The position numbers and the translations under genes were made by a program. Shown piece by piece: positions 34,868 through 45,064 of a stretch of DNA of 64,000 bases. The stretch covers positions 9,899,011-9,963,010 of the forward strand of contig JAQFVV010006221.1 in assembly GCA_028023455.1 (NCBI GenBank). The letters are read 5' to 3'. Numbering within the stretch: position 1 is the stretch's first letter; every line of letters begins with the position of its first letter. The notes beneath the pieces are model-generated. The model saw nothing but the letters and a program-made list of their open reading frames with translations, was not told where the DNA came from and made no database searches. Source of the DNA: Epiperipatus broadwayi (lineage: Eukaryota; Onychophora; Udeonychophora; Euonychophora; Peripatidae).

Positions 34868-35889
34868 TATTGATTATTTGTATTGGGGAAAATATGTTTA
34901 GAAAAAAATACAATAAAGAGTCACAGTTAGGTAAGATTTGATGTCTTTTAGAAAGAACCGTTTGTTGCAGAAGAAGTATATCAAATTCATAGAATAAGGA
35001 ACCCACATGTTCTATAAGTGGAAATATTTTACTTCACAGATTGGTTTGTATAATTCTTGTAATACTTACCATCAATATCATGGTTTTTGTTTTGTCTTTC
35101 TATCTTGTTTAACTAAACAAAATAATGGGAAAGTATGTTATATATATGGACAAAGAATTAATTTTTATAGTCACTGCAAAACTAATCTTTAGCGTTTATT
35201 ATTACTGTCTTTTTTTTTTTTTTTGAAGTTAACTTATCTATATAATTATATGTGAGTGGTTGTTGATATGTGTGATAAAGATTTGCAGAATATAATCATA
35301 AATTACATTCCAAAATATCTTAGTGCAAATGTTTTTGAGTGAGTAAACCTAATCACTTATTAATTTTTAAATGTATTACATAATATTATTTGATTGAAAA
35401 TAGTAATTAATTATAAAATAAAATTAAATTAACATCTTACATTCCCAACATTCAATGACTTAGTAATTTTAAATTTTAAACATTTTTAACAGTAATTAAT
35501 CAAAATTTTATTTATTTTTGAAAAAAAAAAATTGTTTACTTCACATCATATATTGCAACAATATTGTGGACTCCATTAATTCAGTTTCTAACATTTAGAT
35601 TAATAGGTATTATTAATTTTAACTTGACAGTTTTGATTTTTCTTAATTCTGTTTCAGCTGGTAGAAAGTTAAACATTTTTTTTAATGTAATAATATTTAT
35701 GAAAAATATAAAATTTAGAAACTAAAATGAATTATGAATTCTATATATATATAAATTTTAAGAGCATGTGCCCAAACACATATATCATTCTCTTAATATA
35801 TATATATGTACGTTAAATATAAATATAGTTAGATATTTGTGTTTATTTACGAATGCATGTATCTGCAAGCAGCACTATATATATATATA
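34868..35889. other. AT-rich stretch, no gene recognised
   Basis: T-runs and short TA runs (near 35745 and 35877) are present, but no recognisable element. Confidence 0.5.
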
Positions 35890-36070
35890 TAGTAAGGGGG
35901 ATCTAGATATAAAGGCCATGGAGTTGACAAAGATTATGTTGTGGAAATGGGATAGAGCAGGATAGAGAAGAATATGGGAAAAACTTAGAGTGGGGAATGG
36001 AAAGGGAAGCAAAGATGCCAAACAGATTTCTCTGGGCATAGTGACTGAGAGATTCCTGACTCACACAAAA
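35890..36070 (+). pseudogene. LINE-G ORF2 C-terminal fragment
   Basis: Encodes DLDIKAMELTKIMLWKWD and, after a frameshift, a SGHS-type end. It matches the C-terminus of the minus-strand LINE at 47.66-48.45 kb (DLDIKVIELTKIMLWKWD). It then runs into a 3' part with GAAGCCAAGG and CATTACATCGCATACAT, comparable to the CACATCACATC repeats ending the other copy. A heavily 5'-truncated insertion. Confidence 0.8.
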
Positions 36071-36121
36071 AAAACAGAAGCCAAGGTGCATTACATCGCA
36101 TACATAAGTTTCATAAATAAC

Positions 36122-36413
36122 TTTTAAACTCAGACGTTCACATAACCCCCAACTTTCCCCGCTATCTCATACTTCTGACACACTTAATCACACACATGTC
36201 GAAAAGATAAACAATCACCAATATGGTTTAGCACAAAATACGTATATTGGTGATTGTTTATCTTTTCGACATGTGTGTGAATTAAGTCTGTCAGCAGTAT
36301 CAGACAACATGGTTAGTTGAGGGTCATGTGAAAGTCTGAGTTCAAACCCCTATATATTACATATTGGAGTGCAGGTCTGAAAAGCCTGCACTGTAGAAAA
36401 TAATCATATATTA
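36122..36413 (+). repeat. Family B foldback copy joined to a tandem unit
   Basis: The antisense arm runs from AAACTCAGAC (about 36127) to CACCAATAT. The sense arm starts at GGTTTAGCAC, in the stem II loop of the hammerhead, and runs through CTGAGTTCAAACCCC to a 3' hairpin GTGCAGG/CCTGCAC (36370-36392). The near-perfect inner palindrome is 36183-36295. The antisense copy therefore replaces the 5' half of the first hammerhead. Confidence 0.85.
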
Positions 36414-36900
36414 AAATGTAGTACTGTAAGTTCTGCCCATCCCTCGTATATGTATATAAATGGACTATGTCCTGTACATGAGAGGTCAGAGTGATGTATG
36501 GTCAACATGGGTAGGATGAAAAGGTTGGCACCAATGTAGGCTTTGAGTGTTGTATCATTCAATTTTCAAAGACATGGACAGCTGAAGAGTTGTGGGGTGG
36601 AGGGGATTGAAGACTGTCTATTAAAGTATGAAGATTGGATATCTTAACATAAGCTGAGCATTGATTGTATATATGTGTGGAGATGATAATCAACCAACTG
36701 ATGAGTGCTGGTTTAGCATGAAATATGCATATTGGTGATTGTTTATATTTTTGACATTTGTGTGATCAAGTGTGTCAGCAGTATGAGATAGGGTGGATAG
36801 TTGAAAATCATGTGAAAGTCTGAGTTCAAACCCCCTATATATTACATATTGGAGTGCAGGTATGAAAAATCCTGTCCTGTAGAAAAAAATCATATATTAC
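36414..36900 (+). repeat. Family B full sense unit with hammerhead
   Basis: Continues head-to-tail from 36413. It opens AAGTTCTGCCCATCCC, shared with the centre-right of the 26-kb copy, and contains the intact hammerhead at 36688-36740. It ends with the same CTGAGTTCAAACCCCC and hairpin region as the preceding copy (36770-36900 repeats 36288-36413 with few changes). The distance between equivalent cleavage points (36246 and 36731) is 485 nt, one monomer. Confidence 0.85.
36688..36740 (+). ncRNA. Type-I hammerhead ribozyme motif, family B
   Basis: CTGATGA is at 36698-36704. Stem II GTGCT/AGCAT pairs over 5 bp with loop GGTTT. GAA is at 36720-36722. Helix III AT/AT is 2 bp with a tetraloop ATGC, and the cleavage triplet ATA ends at 36731. 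Helix I is ACCAA with TTGGT (5 bp), one bulged A, then AATC with GATT (4 bp). Every core element of a minimal-helix-III type-I hammerhead is present. This is the best-formed one in the window. Confidence 0.82.
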
Positions 36901-37997
36901 AAATTTTTGTAAATTTATGTAAGCATTAACGACCTCCAAATTAAATAAACTATCATTATTGTTCAAGTTGTTGTATTACTTGTGAGTCTCTATGGATATG
37001 ATTTTTAGCCATTTGGAAAAAGATTAATAGAGATGGTTTTGAATTGTAGTATTGGTAAAGTCTTGTGATAATTGTATGTTCAGGAAGGAAAATAAACAAA
37101 GACATGCATGATAAGATTACTTATCTTTTGAATCATAGACAGACAAACATGTTTTATTAGCTCATATAAGTTAGTAGTGAAAGAATAAAGAAAAACCACA
37201 AACTAGATGAATAATTTTTACAATCACAATAATCAAAGTGTCTTTAAGCAGTTTGTAAAAGTAAACAAGTATTATGTCATTCTGGAGAATGCTATTCATA
37301 TGACTGCTAAGAGTCCATGACAATTCGATCACATCTATTGATGATGATGATGATAATAATAAGTGACTTCCTACCTCATTATAAGACATGGACATATTAA
37401 TAAGAAACATCAGATTAAAATCATAATAAATACTTATAGACTAATAAAAGACAAATATCTATTTGATTTTATTTGAAAATGAAGTCTGTTAAAACTTACT
37501 ATTTATTAATTTTATTTCATATGACGTCATTGGCAATTTCATATACGTATAGCTTCATTATAATTACTCGGATAATTTTATTATTACAATGATATAATTT
37601 TAAAGAAATTCTTTTTACATTTTGAAAATATAGTAAGACTAAAATAAATGGAATAACTAATGAGTGTAACTAAACGGATTCTAATAATTCATCAAAAATA
37701 TATATTTTTTAATGGAAAATATAAATCAAGGAGATACTGAAATAGAAATTTAAAAAAAATTAGAAATAATAAACTTTAATGAAACTCAAATATTTCTTCT
37801 GGATAGATGTTGTAAATTGAAGTAATGCAAAAATTATTACAGACTTCATTAGATAAAGAGATTTTTTTCTAAAAATTTAAAAGCAACTAGTACCTATTTA
37901 CAAAAAAGATACCAAAGGTGATCCGAAAACTAGAGCATTATTGATTTTATCAACTTTTTCTAAAATTTTTGAAAATTGTTTCATTCAAAAATAAAAA
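36901..37997. other. AT-rich stretch, no gene recognised
   Basis: A short GAT run lies near 37339. Sequence after about 37800 may include decayed LINE material leading into the relic below. Confidence 0.5.
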
Positions 37998-39330
37998 ATG
38001 ATTTTGAAAAGATTATACCAAAATTTCAACTGTTACTACAATTCAAGGTCATATGTCACACATTTTGAATCTTGGGAAAAGAATGATGTTATCTATCTGA
38101 ACTTGTTATCTGCATTTAATTTAATTCATCATAACTTTTTAATAATCAAACTGATAAAATTGAAAATACATATACAAATAGTTAATTGGATAGGTTCTTA
38201 CATAAAAATTCTTAGCTTTTATATTCATCTCAATAATGAATCTAACGAAATGATAAGCATCAATGGAAATACATCTCAAGAGGAATTTTTGGCACCATTG
38301 TTATTTAATAATTTTACAGCTGATATCAATCAAGATAAAACACATTCAAAAATTTTATCATATGCTAATAAAATATTTAAGATAATAAATGATCCATATG
38401 ACATGAATAAATTACAAGATGATTTAAATCATTTTGAAAATTGGTGTATTATAAATAGCATGAAAGTAAAAGTGGAAAAATATTGTGTTGCAATGTATGG
38501 GTAGGAGAACAAACAGGTGTTACTGACCTCATTGAAAAAATTAAAAGATTGAAGTGGAGTTGGGCTGGACATATTGCTAGAAGAGATGTTAATAGATGGA
38601 CAATTGAAATTTTAAACCAGATTCCAAGAGATTGTAAAAGACCCAGAAAGAGATCACTTGTGAGATGGATGGATGAAATAAGAAAGTGTGCAGGGGTGGT
38701 GTGGAGAAGAGAAGCTAAAGATCGGAGAAGATGGATTGAACTTGGCGAGACCTTCATCCTGCAGTGGATTGATAATGGTTGTTGATGATGATGATGATCA
38801 TATACCAGGAACTACAATTTTTGAGACAAATTACTATATAAATAACAAAAAAATTAAAAAAAATGAATCTCAGAAGGTCTTGAAATAAACTTTGATAATA
38901 TAGAGAATGTAAAACAAAAAATGTTATTAAACCATAAAGAAAATATTGTTTTTATTCATTTAAAACTCGAGTATTGACTGTGATACACTTTGGATTAGAA
39001 ATCTAAAACAGAATAATTTGACAATGGTGGACACGTTTCAGAAAATGTATGAAATACAAAGACAATTAAAAGACCTAACATTATTATATAATATTTTACA
39101 TGAGCAAGTACTTTTGTTAAATTGTACAACCAAAATTAAATTTGAAGAAAAAAACAGAAAGTGAAAGTATTATGCAAAAAATAGAAATAACAACTGCTAA
39201 AAAATTCACAAGGTTGTGTAACATTACTGATATTACTATGCTAGGAAAAAGTATTTTATTGATAAACCAAATTTTTAAGCATAATGAAACTATACTTTAG
39301 GAATTATTAGCTGCTATTAGAATATATAGA
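37998..39330 (+). mobile_element. Degenerate CR1/jockey-like LINE ORF2
   Basis: The open stretch 37998-38504 carries an RT fragment. NDVIYLNLLSAFNLIHHNFL corresponds to the DFSKAFDTVHH motif, SQEEFLAPLLFNNF to the PQGSVLGPLLF motif, and LSYANKIFKI to FADDTKIF with both aspartates lost. KYCVAMYG is where the ORF is interrupted. It resumes at about 38805 with IPGTTIFETNYYINNKKIKK and further on NNLTMVDTFQKMY. The break is filled by an RTE fragment. Missing catalytic residues and many stops show it is inactive. Confidence 0.8.
38500..38800 (+). mobile_element. RTE-type LINE 3' fragment nested in the CR1-like LINE
   Basis: Encodes IKRLKWSWAGHIARRDVNRW, then RRWIELGETFILQW, the typical end of RTE ORF2 proteins. 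It is followed by a TGATGATGATGAT run as often ends RTE elements. The frame is open from about 38500 to the stop at 38783-38785. It is strongly 5'-truncated. Removing it brings the two halves of the surrounding LINE ORF together. Confidence 0.85.
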
Positions 39331-39524
39331 TATGGTTTAAAAATACTTTTCCCCACGGCTCAACTTTTTGGAGTATCCACTTATTTTTGTAACAAGTTCT
39401 ATTGATGATTGCAACATATCCATATAATATATGCTGACTGATCAACCCCGATTAAACTGATTTTGCTATAGGTTATTTTTTAAAAAAAATTTCTAAACTT
39501 CCTAGTGATACTATCTCAGATTCT

Positions 39525-39590
39525 AACATCAGGTCTTCGAGGTTAGAAATGTTATCCTCTAACCATGAGGCCATTCTTATAATAAAAAAA
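39525..39590 (-). repeat. tRNA-like SINE head
   Basis: The minus strand reads AAGAATGGCCTCATGGTTAG (A-box-like) and later GTTAGAATCTGAG (B-box-like). It is flanked by an A-rich run. An isolated fragment, family not determined. Confidence 0.45.
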
Positions 39591-39599
39591 ATATACCAG

Positions 39600-41349
39600 G
39601 ACTAAAATATTTTAAATTATTATTTTGATTTTTTAAATTTTGGTCCCCATATTAGATATCATTTAATTAAGTTAAAATTATTTATATAAAAATATTTTGT
39701 AATAAAAACATTTTAATTTAAAACTTATGGTTTGAGCCCTTCATTGTAACAAATTTATTTATGACATAATTTGGACATATACAGCATTTCACTGTTTCAA
39801 TTATTCACAACTAAAAAATGTAGTGTAGAACAAATAAAATAATTAAAAATTCATACATATGGATATATAATATGGCCACATATTATATACTTGTTTCACT
39901 TAAATAGTAACTGCTGCTATAGTAAATCATAGCAGAAGTGAATATTAATCAATATAATTATTTATTGTAAGATATTTATTAAATAGGTTGACCTTTATTC
40001 AACAAAATAAAGAAATGCTTTTTATTTTAAGACTTTCTATCAAACATTTAATAGATAAATATATAAACACAAGAGATAACAACGTTAACATATACATAAT
40101 GCTCATGCGCGATTCCTTGTATTTACATATTTATTGTTTAAGTGTTTATTATAAACTTTTAAAACAAGAATACATTTGTTTAATTTGTTAAATAAAAAAT
40201 CAGTCGGTTTAATAAATATTTTACAATAAATAATTACAATGCTAAATATTCATATCTCTTATTTTAGTCAGTAAAGATAATCACTTTTTTTAGGATCAAA
40301 GATAGCTTTGTAAGAAAGCAAATCTCTTTCTTATTATGCATTGAATGCTAAGTGGAAGGGCATGCCATTTACTATAACTATATTTACTATTTAAATGACT
40401 GTAAAAAAACTTTATGTATATATTCACATTTTGATTCCTTATATATACCTAAATATGTGTGTGCTAAACACATTTTCAATATGTATATACAGTATTTGTG
40501 CATACCTATACATTATTTATATTAAAAATAAATATTATAATACTATTTACAAATTTTGATATTTGCGACATTTTCAGAACCAAATGTCATGTATAAGGCA
40601 GGACAGTTGTATATATTTTTATTTAATTAAAATGTAACTTAAGGTAGAACAACATTTAAATATCCCACTTCAGGATAAATGCATCTCCAGATTATTATCA
40701 AAGAGGATGAGTGAAAGAAAACACATTTGTTATCACTCTGATAATTACAAACTAGTGAGAGTTTTAATTATTCCCTTCTTTGTTTTACATTTTAGTTAAA
40801 TATAGCTAGATATCTATTTTCTGACTAATAATTTAATAATTAACAGAATTGATTATAAATTGGCTACTAAAAAAAATGTAAACTTGCATAGAAAACTCAT
40901 CTACCTGAAAAAAATTCCAAGCTTAACCCAGATTCAAATCTGCAAATTATAAGAATGAGAGATATATGAGTAATCTGTTCCACAATAAGATTCTTCAATC
41001 TAAGATGTGTATTTATAAATAGTATATGCATAAGCAAATTTCAATATTGAATTAAAAATAAATAAACAATATTTTTATAAAAAATTTCTAGAAACAAAAG
41101 AATCAATATTTTCCACTAAACAAATTTTTTATAATTGTACAAAATTGAAAAATACACTGAGAATAATATATCAACTGAAAGAAATGATAAACAAAAATAT
41201 TTTTAAAAAGATTTTCTAAACCACTGCTTTATATATTTATAAAAAAAGAAAGAGAGAAATAGTCAATTAAAAAAGTAATTTAGTGATTACTAGCACAAAT
41301 CTAATATTAAATTGCAAACACAAGTATGAGGTTGATGTTTAATCTGAGA
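39600..41349. other. AT-rich stretch, no gene recognised
   Basis: I noticed only a possible decayed B box near 40930 (CAGATTCAAATCTG, itself palindromic). Confidence 0.5.
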
Positions 41350-41379
41350 ACTTTAAAGCTTTTGAACCACTAACCTATT

Positions 41380-41715
41380 ACTGTGCTTAATTAGCAGAGC
41401 AAATTGAATGGTTGTTGCTCAACAGGTCACATGATGTTCCGACATCAATAATATTAGATTTAATTCAGAGTGCATTATCTCTTCAATTCATCATTCTACC
41501 ACTGGGATAAATTACACAAGGTAGCTCATTAAAAATCTGGGTCTAATGCTCTTCTACTATGCTTACTTATCAGAGCAAATTGATTAAATATATCTCAGCA
41601 GAGATGTTCAAGCACCAATAGTGTTAGATTAAATTCAGAAAGCATTATCTCTTCAATACATCATTCTACAACTGAGATTAATCACACAAGGTGGCTCATT
41701 AAAAATCTGGTAGTA
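41380..41715 (-). repeat. Tandem pair of tRNA-like SINE units, about 168 bp each
   Basis: Two head-to-tail copies (about 41380-41547 and 41548-41715). Each ends CTCATTAAAAATCTGG and contains GCATTATCTCTTCAAT. On the minus strand each has A-box-like CAGTGGTAGAATGATG and B-box-like TGAATTAAATCT. Units differ by scattered substitutions and a few indels, so the duplication is not recent. Confidence 0.7.
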
Positions 41716-42081
41716 ATAAGATTGAACACATTTCAATTTTGGAAAATGTACTCTAATTTTTTTTTTCCACATAACACTTTACCTACATGGATTATCATTT
41801 TTCTACTTAGTAATTTTTGCAAAAATCTAAAAACAAAATTATGAATATTATGCATTCATGTTTTATATCATTATAAATAATTTTGTGCAGTTTTACTAAA
41901 AGAAAAACAGGTGATACAGTATAGAGTGTATAATGTTTTTAATGGTGATTTTAGTAAAATTGAAAGAAAAAAATGCCCATTCATGTTACAATAAACTTAA
42001 TAGACACAAGAAAGTATAATTTCAGTTTTTATATTTTTTTATATTTATACAATTACCATTATGTAAAACTACTTTTTTTTC
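41716..42081. other. AT-rich stretch, nothing recognised
   Basis: No gene or repeat match was found. Confidence 0.5.
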
Positions 42082-42185
42082 CATATGTCATAGCATCTGC
42101 CAGGAGGCGAACCCGCAACAACCGTCTACAACCAACTGCTTGCTTGCAAGGCACTACGCTAACCTCTCGGCTAACAATGTTGGAC
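42082..42185 (-). repeat. tRNA-derived SINE, family T
   Basis: Minus strand: A box TTAGCCGAGAGGTTAGCG, B box GCGGGTTCGCCTCC, the 3' end GATGCTATGACATATG and then an A-run. The 5' GTCCAAC is degraded from GTCAAGC. The retained tRNA-like ends suggest an element barely longer than its parent tRNA. Confidence 0.8.
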
Positions 42186-42324
42186 AACTTTTAATTAATA
42201 ATTTATTTTATTTTTATTCAAATAATCACTTTTATTAGTCACATTTTAAAATATTAGTTTGTGAAAGAAATAGTTCAAATAATAATATGAACAATATATT
42301 CATATTTGCCCTGAATATTTATAT

Positions 42325-42592
42325 ATGTGCATCTATAATCAAAATTATCCCAAATTTACAACTCAACCAGACTAGTCAAGAAAATAAACTCTAAAACACT
42401 ACCAATGGTTTCACTGCTACAAGGAAACCTCTCGACTATAAAGAACTATAAAATAACAACATATTTAAATTAAACATTAACCACAATTCCACTTATTTTC
42501 TATACACCATTAATATTTAGAGAACTTTTAAATAAGTTAATAGGCTAGTCTGGTCGAGTTGTGAATTTGAGATAATTTTGGTTATTTATTGA
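42325..42592. repeat. Foldback element H
   Basis: Inverted arms of about 50 bp with a loop of about 155 bp. The left arm is AAATTATCCCAAATTTACAA then CTCAACCAGACTAG (42348-42376). The right arm is CTAGTCTGGTCGAGTTGTGA then ATTTGAGATAATTTTGG (42545-42585). TGTGCATCTATAATC and ATTAATGTGCATCTATG occur outside the arms in direct orientation. Family unknown. Confidence 0.75.
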
Positions 42593-42888
42593 TTAGTTTA
42601 GCTTTATGCTATTAATGTGCATCTATGTATAAATTGATCAAATGTAGATATTATACTATTTTGGTTTCATAATTTATTAATGTTAATATGAAAATAAATA
42701 ATTGACAACAAATTATACCAAATATAATATTTATTTTGTAGGGGGGGGGGGAGAAGATTATCTAAACAAAGCTCTTTTATCTACATCATGGATTACGTTA
42801 GTTATTTAAAAGATATCTGCTTTCAAAAATATAACAAATAAACATTTTAGTAATAAAGACTGACAGTTACTTCAATACATATTCTTTT

Positions 42889-42998
42889 GTCAAGCATTGG
42901 TGGTCGAGAGGTCAGCGACAGACGCTTTACAAGCAGTTGTCCCGGGTTAGCGGGTTCGCTTCCCGGCTGATGCTATGACACATGAGAAAAAAAAACAT
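42889..42998 (+). repeat. tRNA-derived SINE, family T (best copy)
   Basis: Starts GTCAAGCATTGGTGGTCGAG. A box TGGTCGAGAGGTCAGCG, B box GCGGGTTCGCTTCCCGG, 3' end GATGCTATGACA, then a 10-base A-run. The 5' GTCAAGC can pair with the 3' GCTATGAC as a tRNA acceptor stem with one bulge. Not a canonical tRNA gene: length and arms do not fit one, and there are several diverged copies. Confidence 0.85.
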
Positions 42999-43423
42999 AA
43001 TCTTTTCATAAATAGATATAGATTAATTTTAAAACATTAAAATTAATGAATTAACATAAAATAAACAATTTATGAATAAATGTAAAACTAATAAGTTTAA
43101 AATTATTTAAATTTATTATTTTTTGATAATTATTATGCCTTATTAGCTTTCGTCTTCTTATGATATGGGAGCTTTAGGGAACATTTTGTGTTTATTTTTT
43201 ATGAGATATTTATTATTAAGATGTCGCAAAAATTGCATTTTTGAACAGTTGAATAAAATTTCAACATGCTATTATTATGAAGAACAAGGTTAAGACATAT
43301 ATATATATATAATTGTAAATCCAAAATTATTACGTCAAAGGGCACTACCACAAACTGTTAAATTATTGGTTATTACCAATGCAAGTTGCCATCATAAACT
43401 GTTTAAATATTAACATATAGTAT
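42999..43423. other. AT-rich stretch, nothing recognised
   Basis: There is a short TA run at about 43300 and no gene. Confidence 0.5.
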
Positions 43424-43519
43424 GTCAAGCGTAGTTAGCCGTGAGGTCATCGCAACCGCCTTGTAGTTGGTTGTGGGTTGGCGTCCCGGCCGATGCTATG
43501 ACATATGAGAAAAAAAAAC
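43424..43519 (+). repeat. tRNA-derived SINE, family T
   Basis: GTCAAGCGTAGTTAGCCGTG, a decayed B box (GGGTTGGCGTCCCGG), GATGCTATGACATATGAG and an A-run. Internal deletions relative to the copy at 42889. Confidence 0.8.
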
Positions 43520-44649
43520 ATATAGTAATTATTTTGATACTGCAGTTTGGAAACAAATCTAGGAATAATAAGAGCAATATTTCTAGTCTTACATGTTTAT
43601 ATATAAATCTTCAGTTAATTTAGGGTAATTTTTTTAATTATTAAATATAATTTGTAAAATACAATATATAGTATTCTTTTTTTTTTTCTGAAAAAAATCC
43701 AATTACATCCTTGGTTAATAACACCATTTAAATAATATTTATGTGACAAATAGAGAAAAGCAAACTTGACAAGATTTGCAGCTGAGGGTTCTGACAGCCA
43801 AAAGAGTCATTAATTGTCACTTTCTTGTTGAGAGTTGAACGGAACAAGAATGGGATTTAATAACTTTTATTTCTTAACATTTCTTGAAATGCTTTACAAA
43901 TTAAATTTTTATTACTTTTATCTTCTATTTATCTGTCCATTCTTCAGAAAATAAATTTTATTATTACTTTGTGACTGGCAATTACAGTTTAAGGATATAA
44001 TTTATGTTATCTTGAAGGGATGGAACTAAAAGATATCATTTTATATCTTTTAAACCGAACAATCAGTTAAATCTCTTTTTAAAAAATTTTCTTTTAGCGT
44101 TATCTTTTTTTCTTTTTTTTTAAAAAAAACATGTTTCGCATCAAAAATGAAATATTTTTACTTAATGTTTAAATTGTATTTCTTTAGCAATTCTTCCAAA
44201 GTATTTGATTTATTATTATACAAATGTTTTAAATATATAATTGCGTAGCTTATTTTTTTTATATGTAACATTCTTAAAAATGTCCTATATATCAATATCA
44301 TATGATCTCTGACCTAAGGCAAGTTTTTTCTTTTTTTAAAAAAATCATTTTTAATCTTTTCTATTTTATTTTTTTGAGAGCAACTTATCTGTCTTTTTTT
44401 AAAAACATTTATATATATTTGTCATTTTCTCACTCTTTTATGTTTCTTTCCAAAACACATATCAATATTTTAGATGTTATATCTTACTTATTGAATACTT
44501 AAAAATATAAACATTGTATCAAAATACATACAAGTAATTCTCTTTAATATCAAACCTTACAATTGCTTGGTATATGATCTATATAATATATAAACAAATT
44601 TCCAATTTAGGTCATCATTTGTTCTAAATGTTTGCTTGGTATGCCCTCA
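43520..44649. other. AT-rich stretch, no gene recognised
   Basis: No coding similarity was found. There are many T-runs. Confidence 0.5.
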
Positions 44650-44720
44650 GCAGATCAGCTCAATGGTAGGATGATGGTTCAGAGTTAAAGATTTTTAAAT
44701 TGAATCTCAATTTAGTCTAA
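44650..44720 (+). repeat. tRNA-like SINE head
   Basis: GATCAGCTCAATGGTAGGAT resembles an A box in tRNA context. AAATTGAATCTCA about 40 bp later resembles a decayed B box. Possibly the same family as the tandem pair at 41.4-41.7 kb. Confidence 0.5.
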
Positions 44721-45011
44721 TTTTAAATATCATGTAACCTTCTGAAAAACTAATCATTCAATTAATATGTAGGTCTTGTAATAATCCAATTATGTATTGC
44801 TCAAAGAATATATGTGTTTTACATGACTACTAATTTCAAACACTAAAACAGAATGATGACAGCTATAACATGTTTTAAATAATTATGGGGGTGGGGAGCA
44901 AACTATGTAAGATCATCAAACTGTAACACATTTTATTCCATATATTAGTGAGTCACGAAAATAAAACATTTTTAAAAATCTAACAAAAAAAAGAATACCT
45001 TTAGATAACTT

Positions 45012-45064
45012 TTCTTTTTTCATATGTCAAAGCTGTGCTGACCACTCGATCCCCAACGCTTGAC
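45012..45064 (-). repeat. tRNA-derived SINE, family T, internally deleted
   Basis: Minus strand: GTCAAGCGTTGGGGATCGAG, then GTCAGCACAGC joined directly to TTTGACATATGA and an A-run. The B-box half is lost. Confidence 0.7.
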
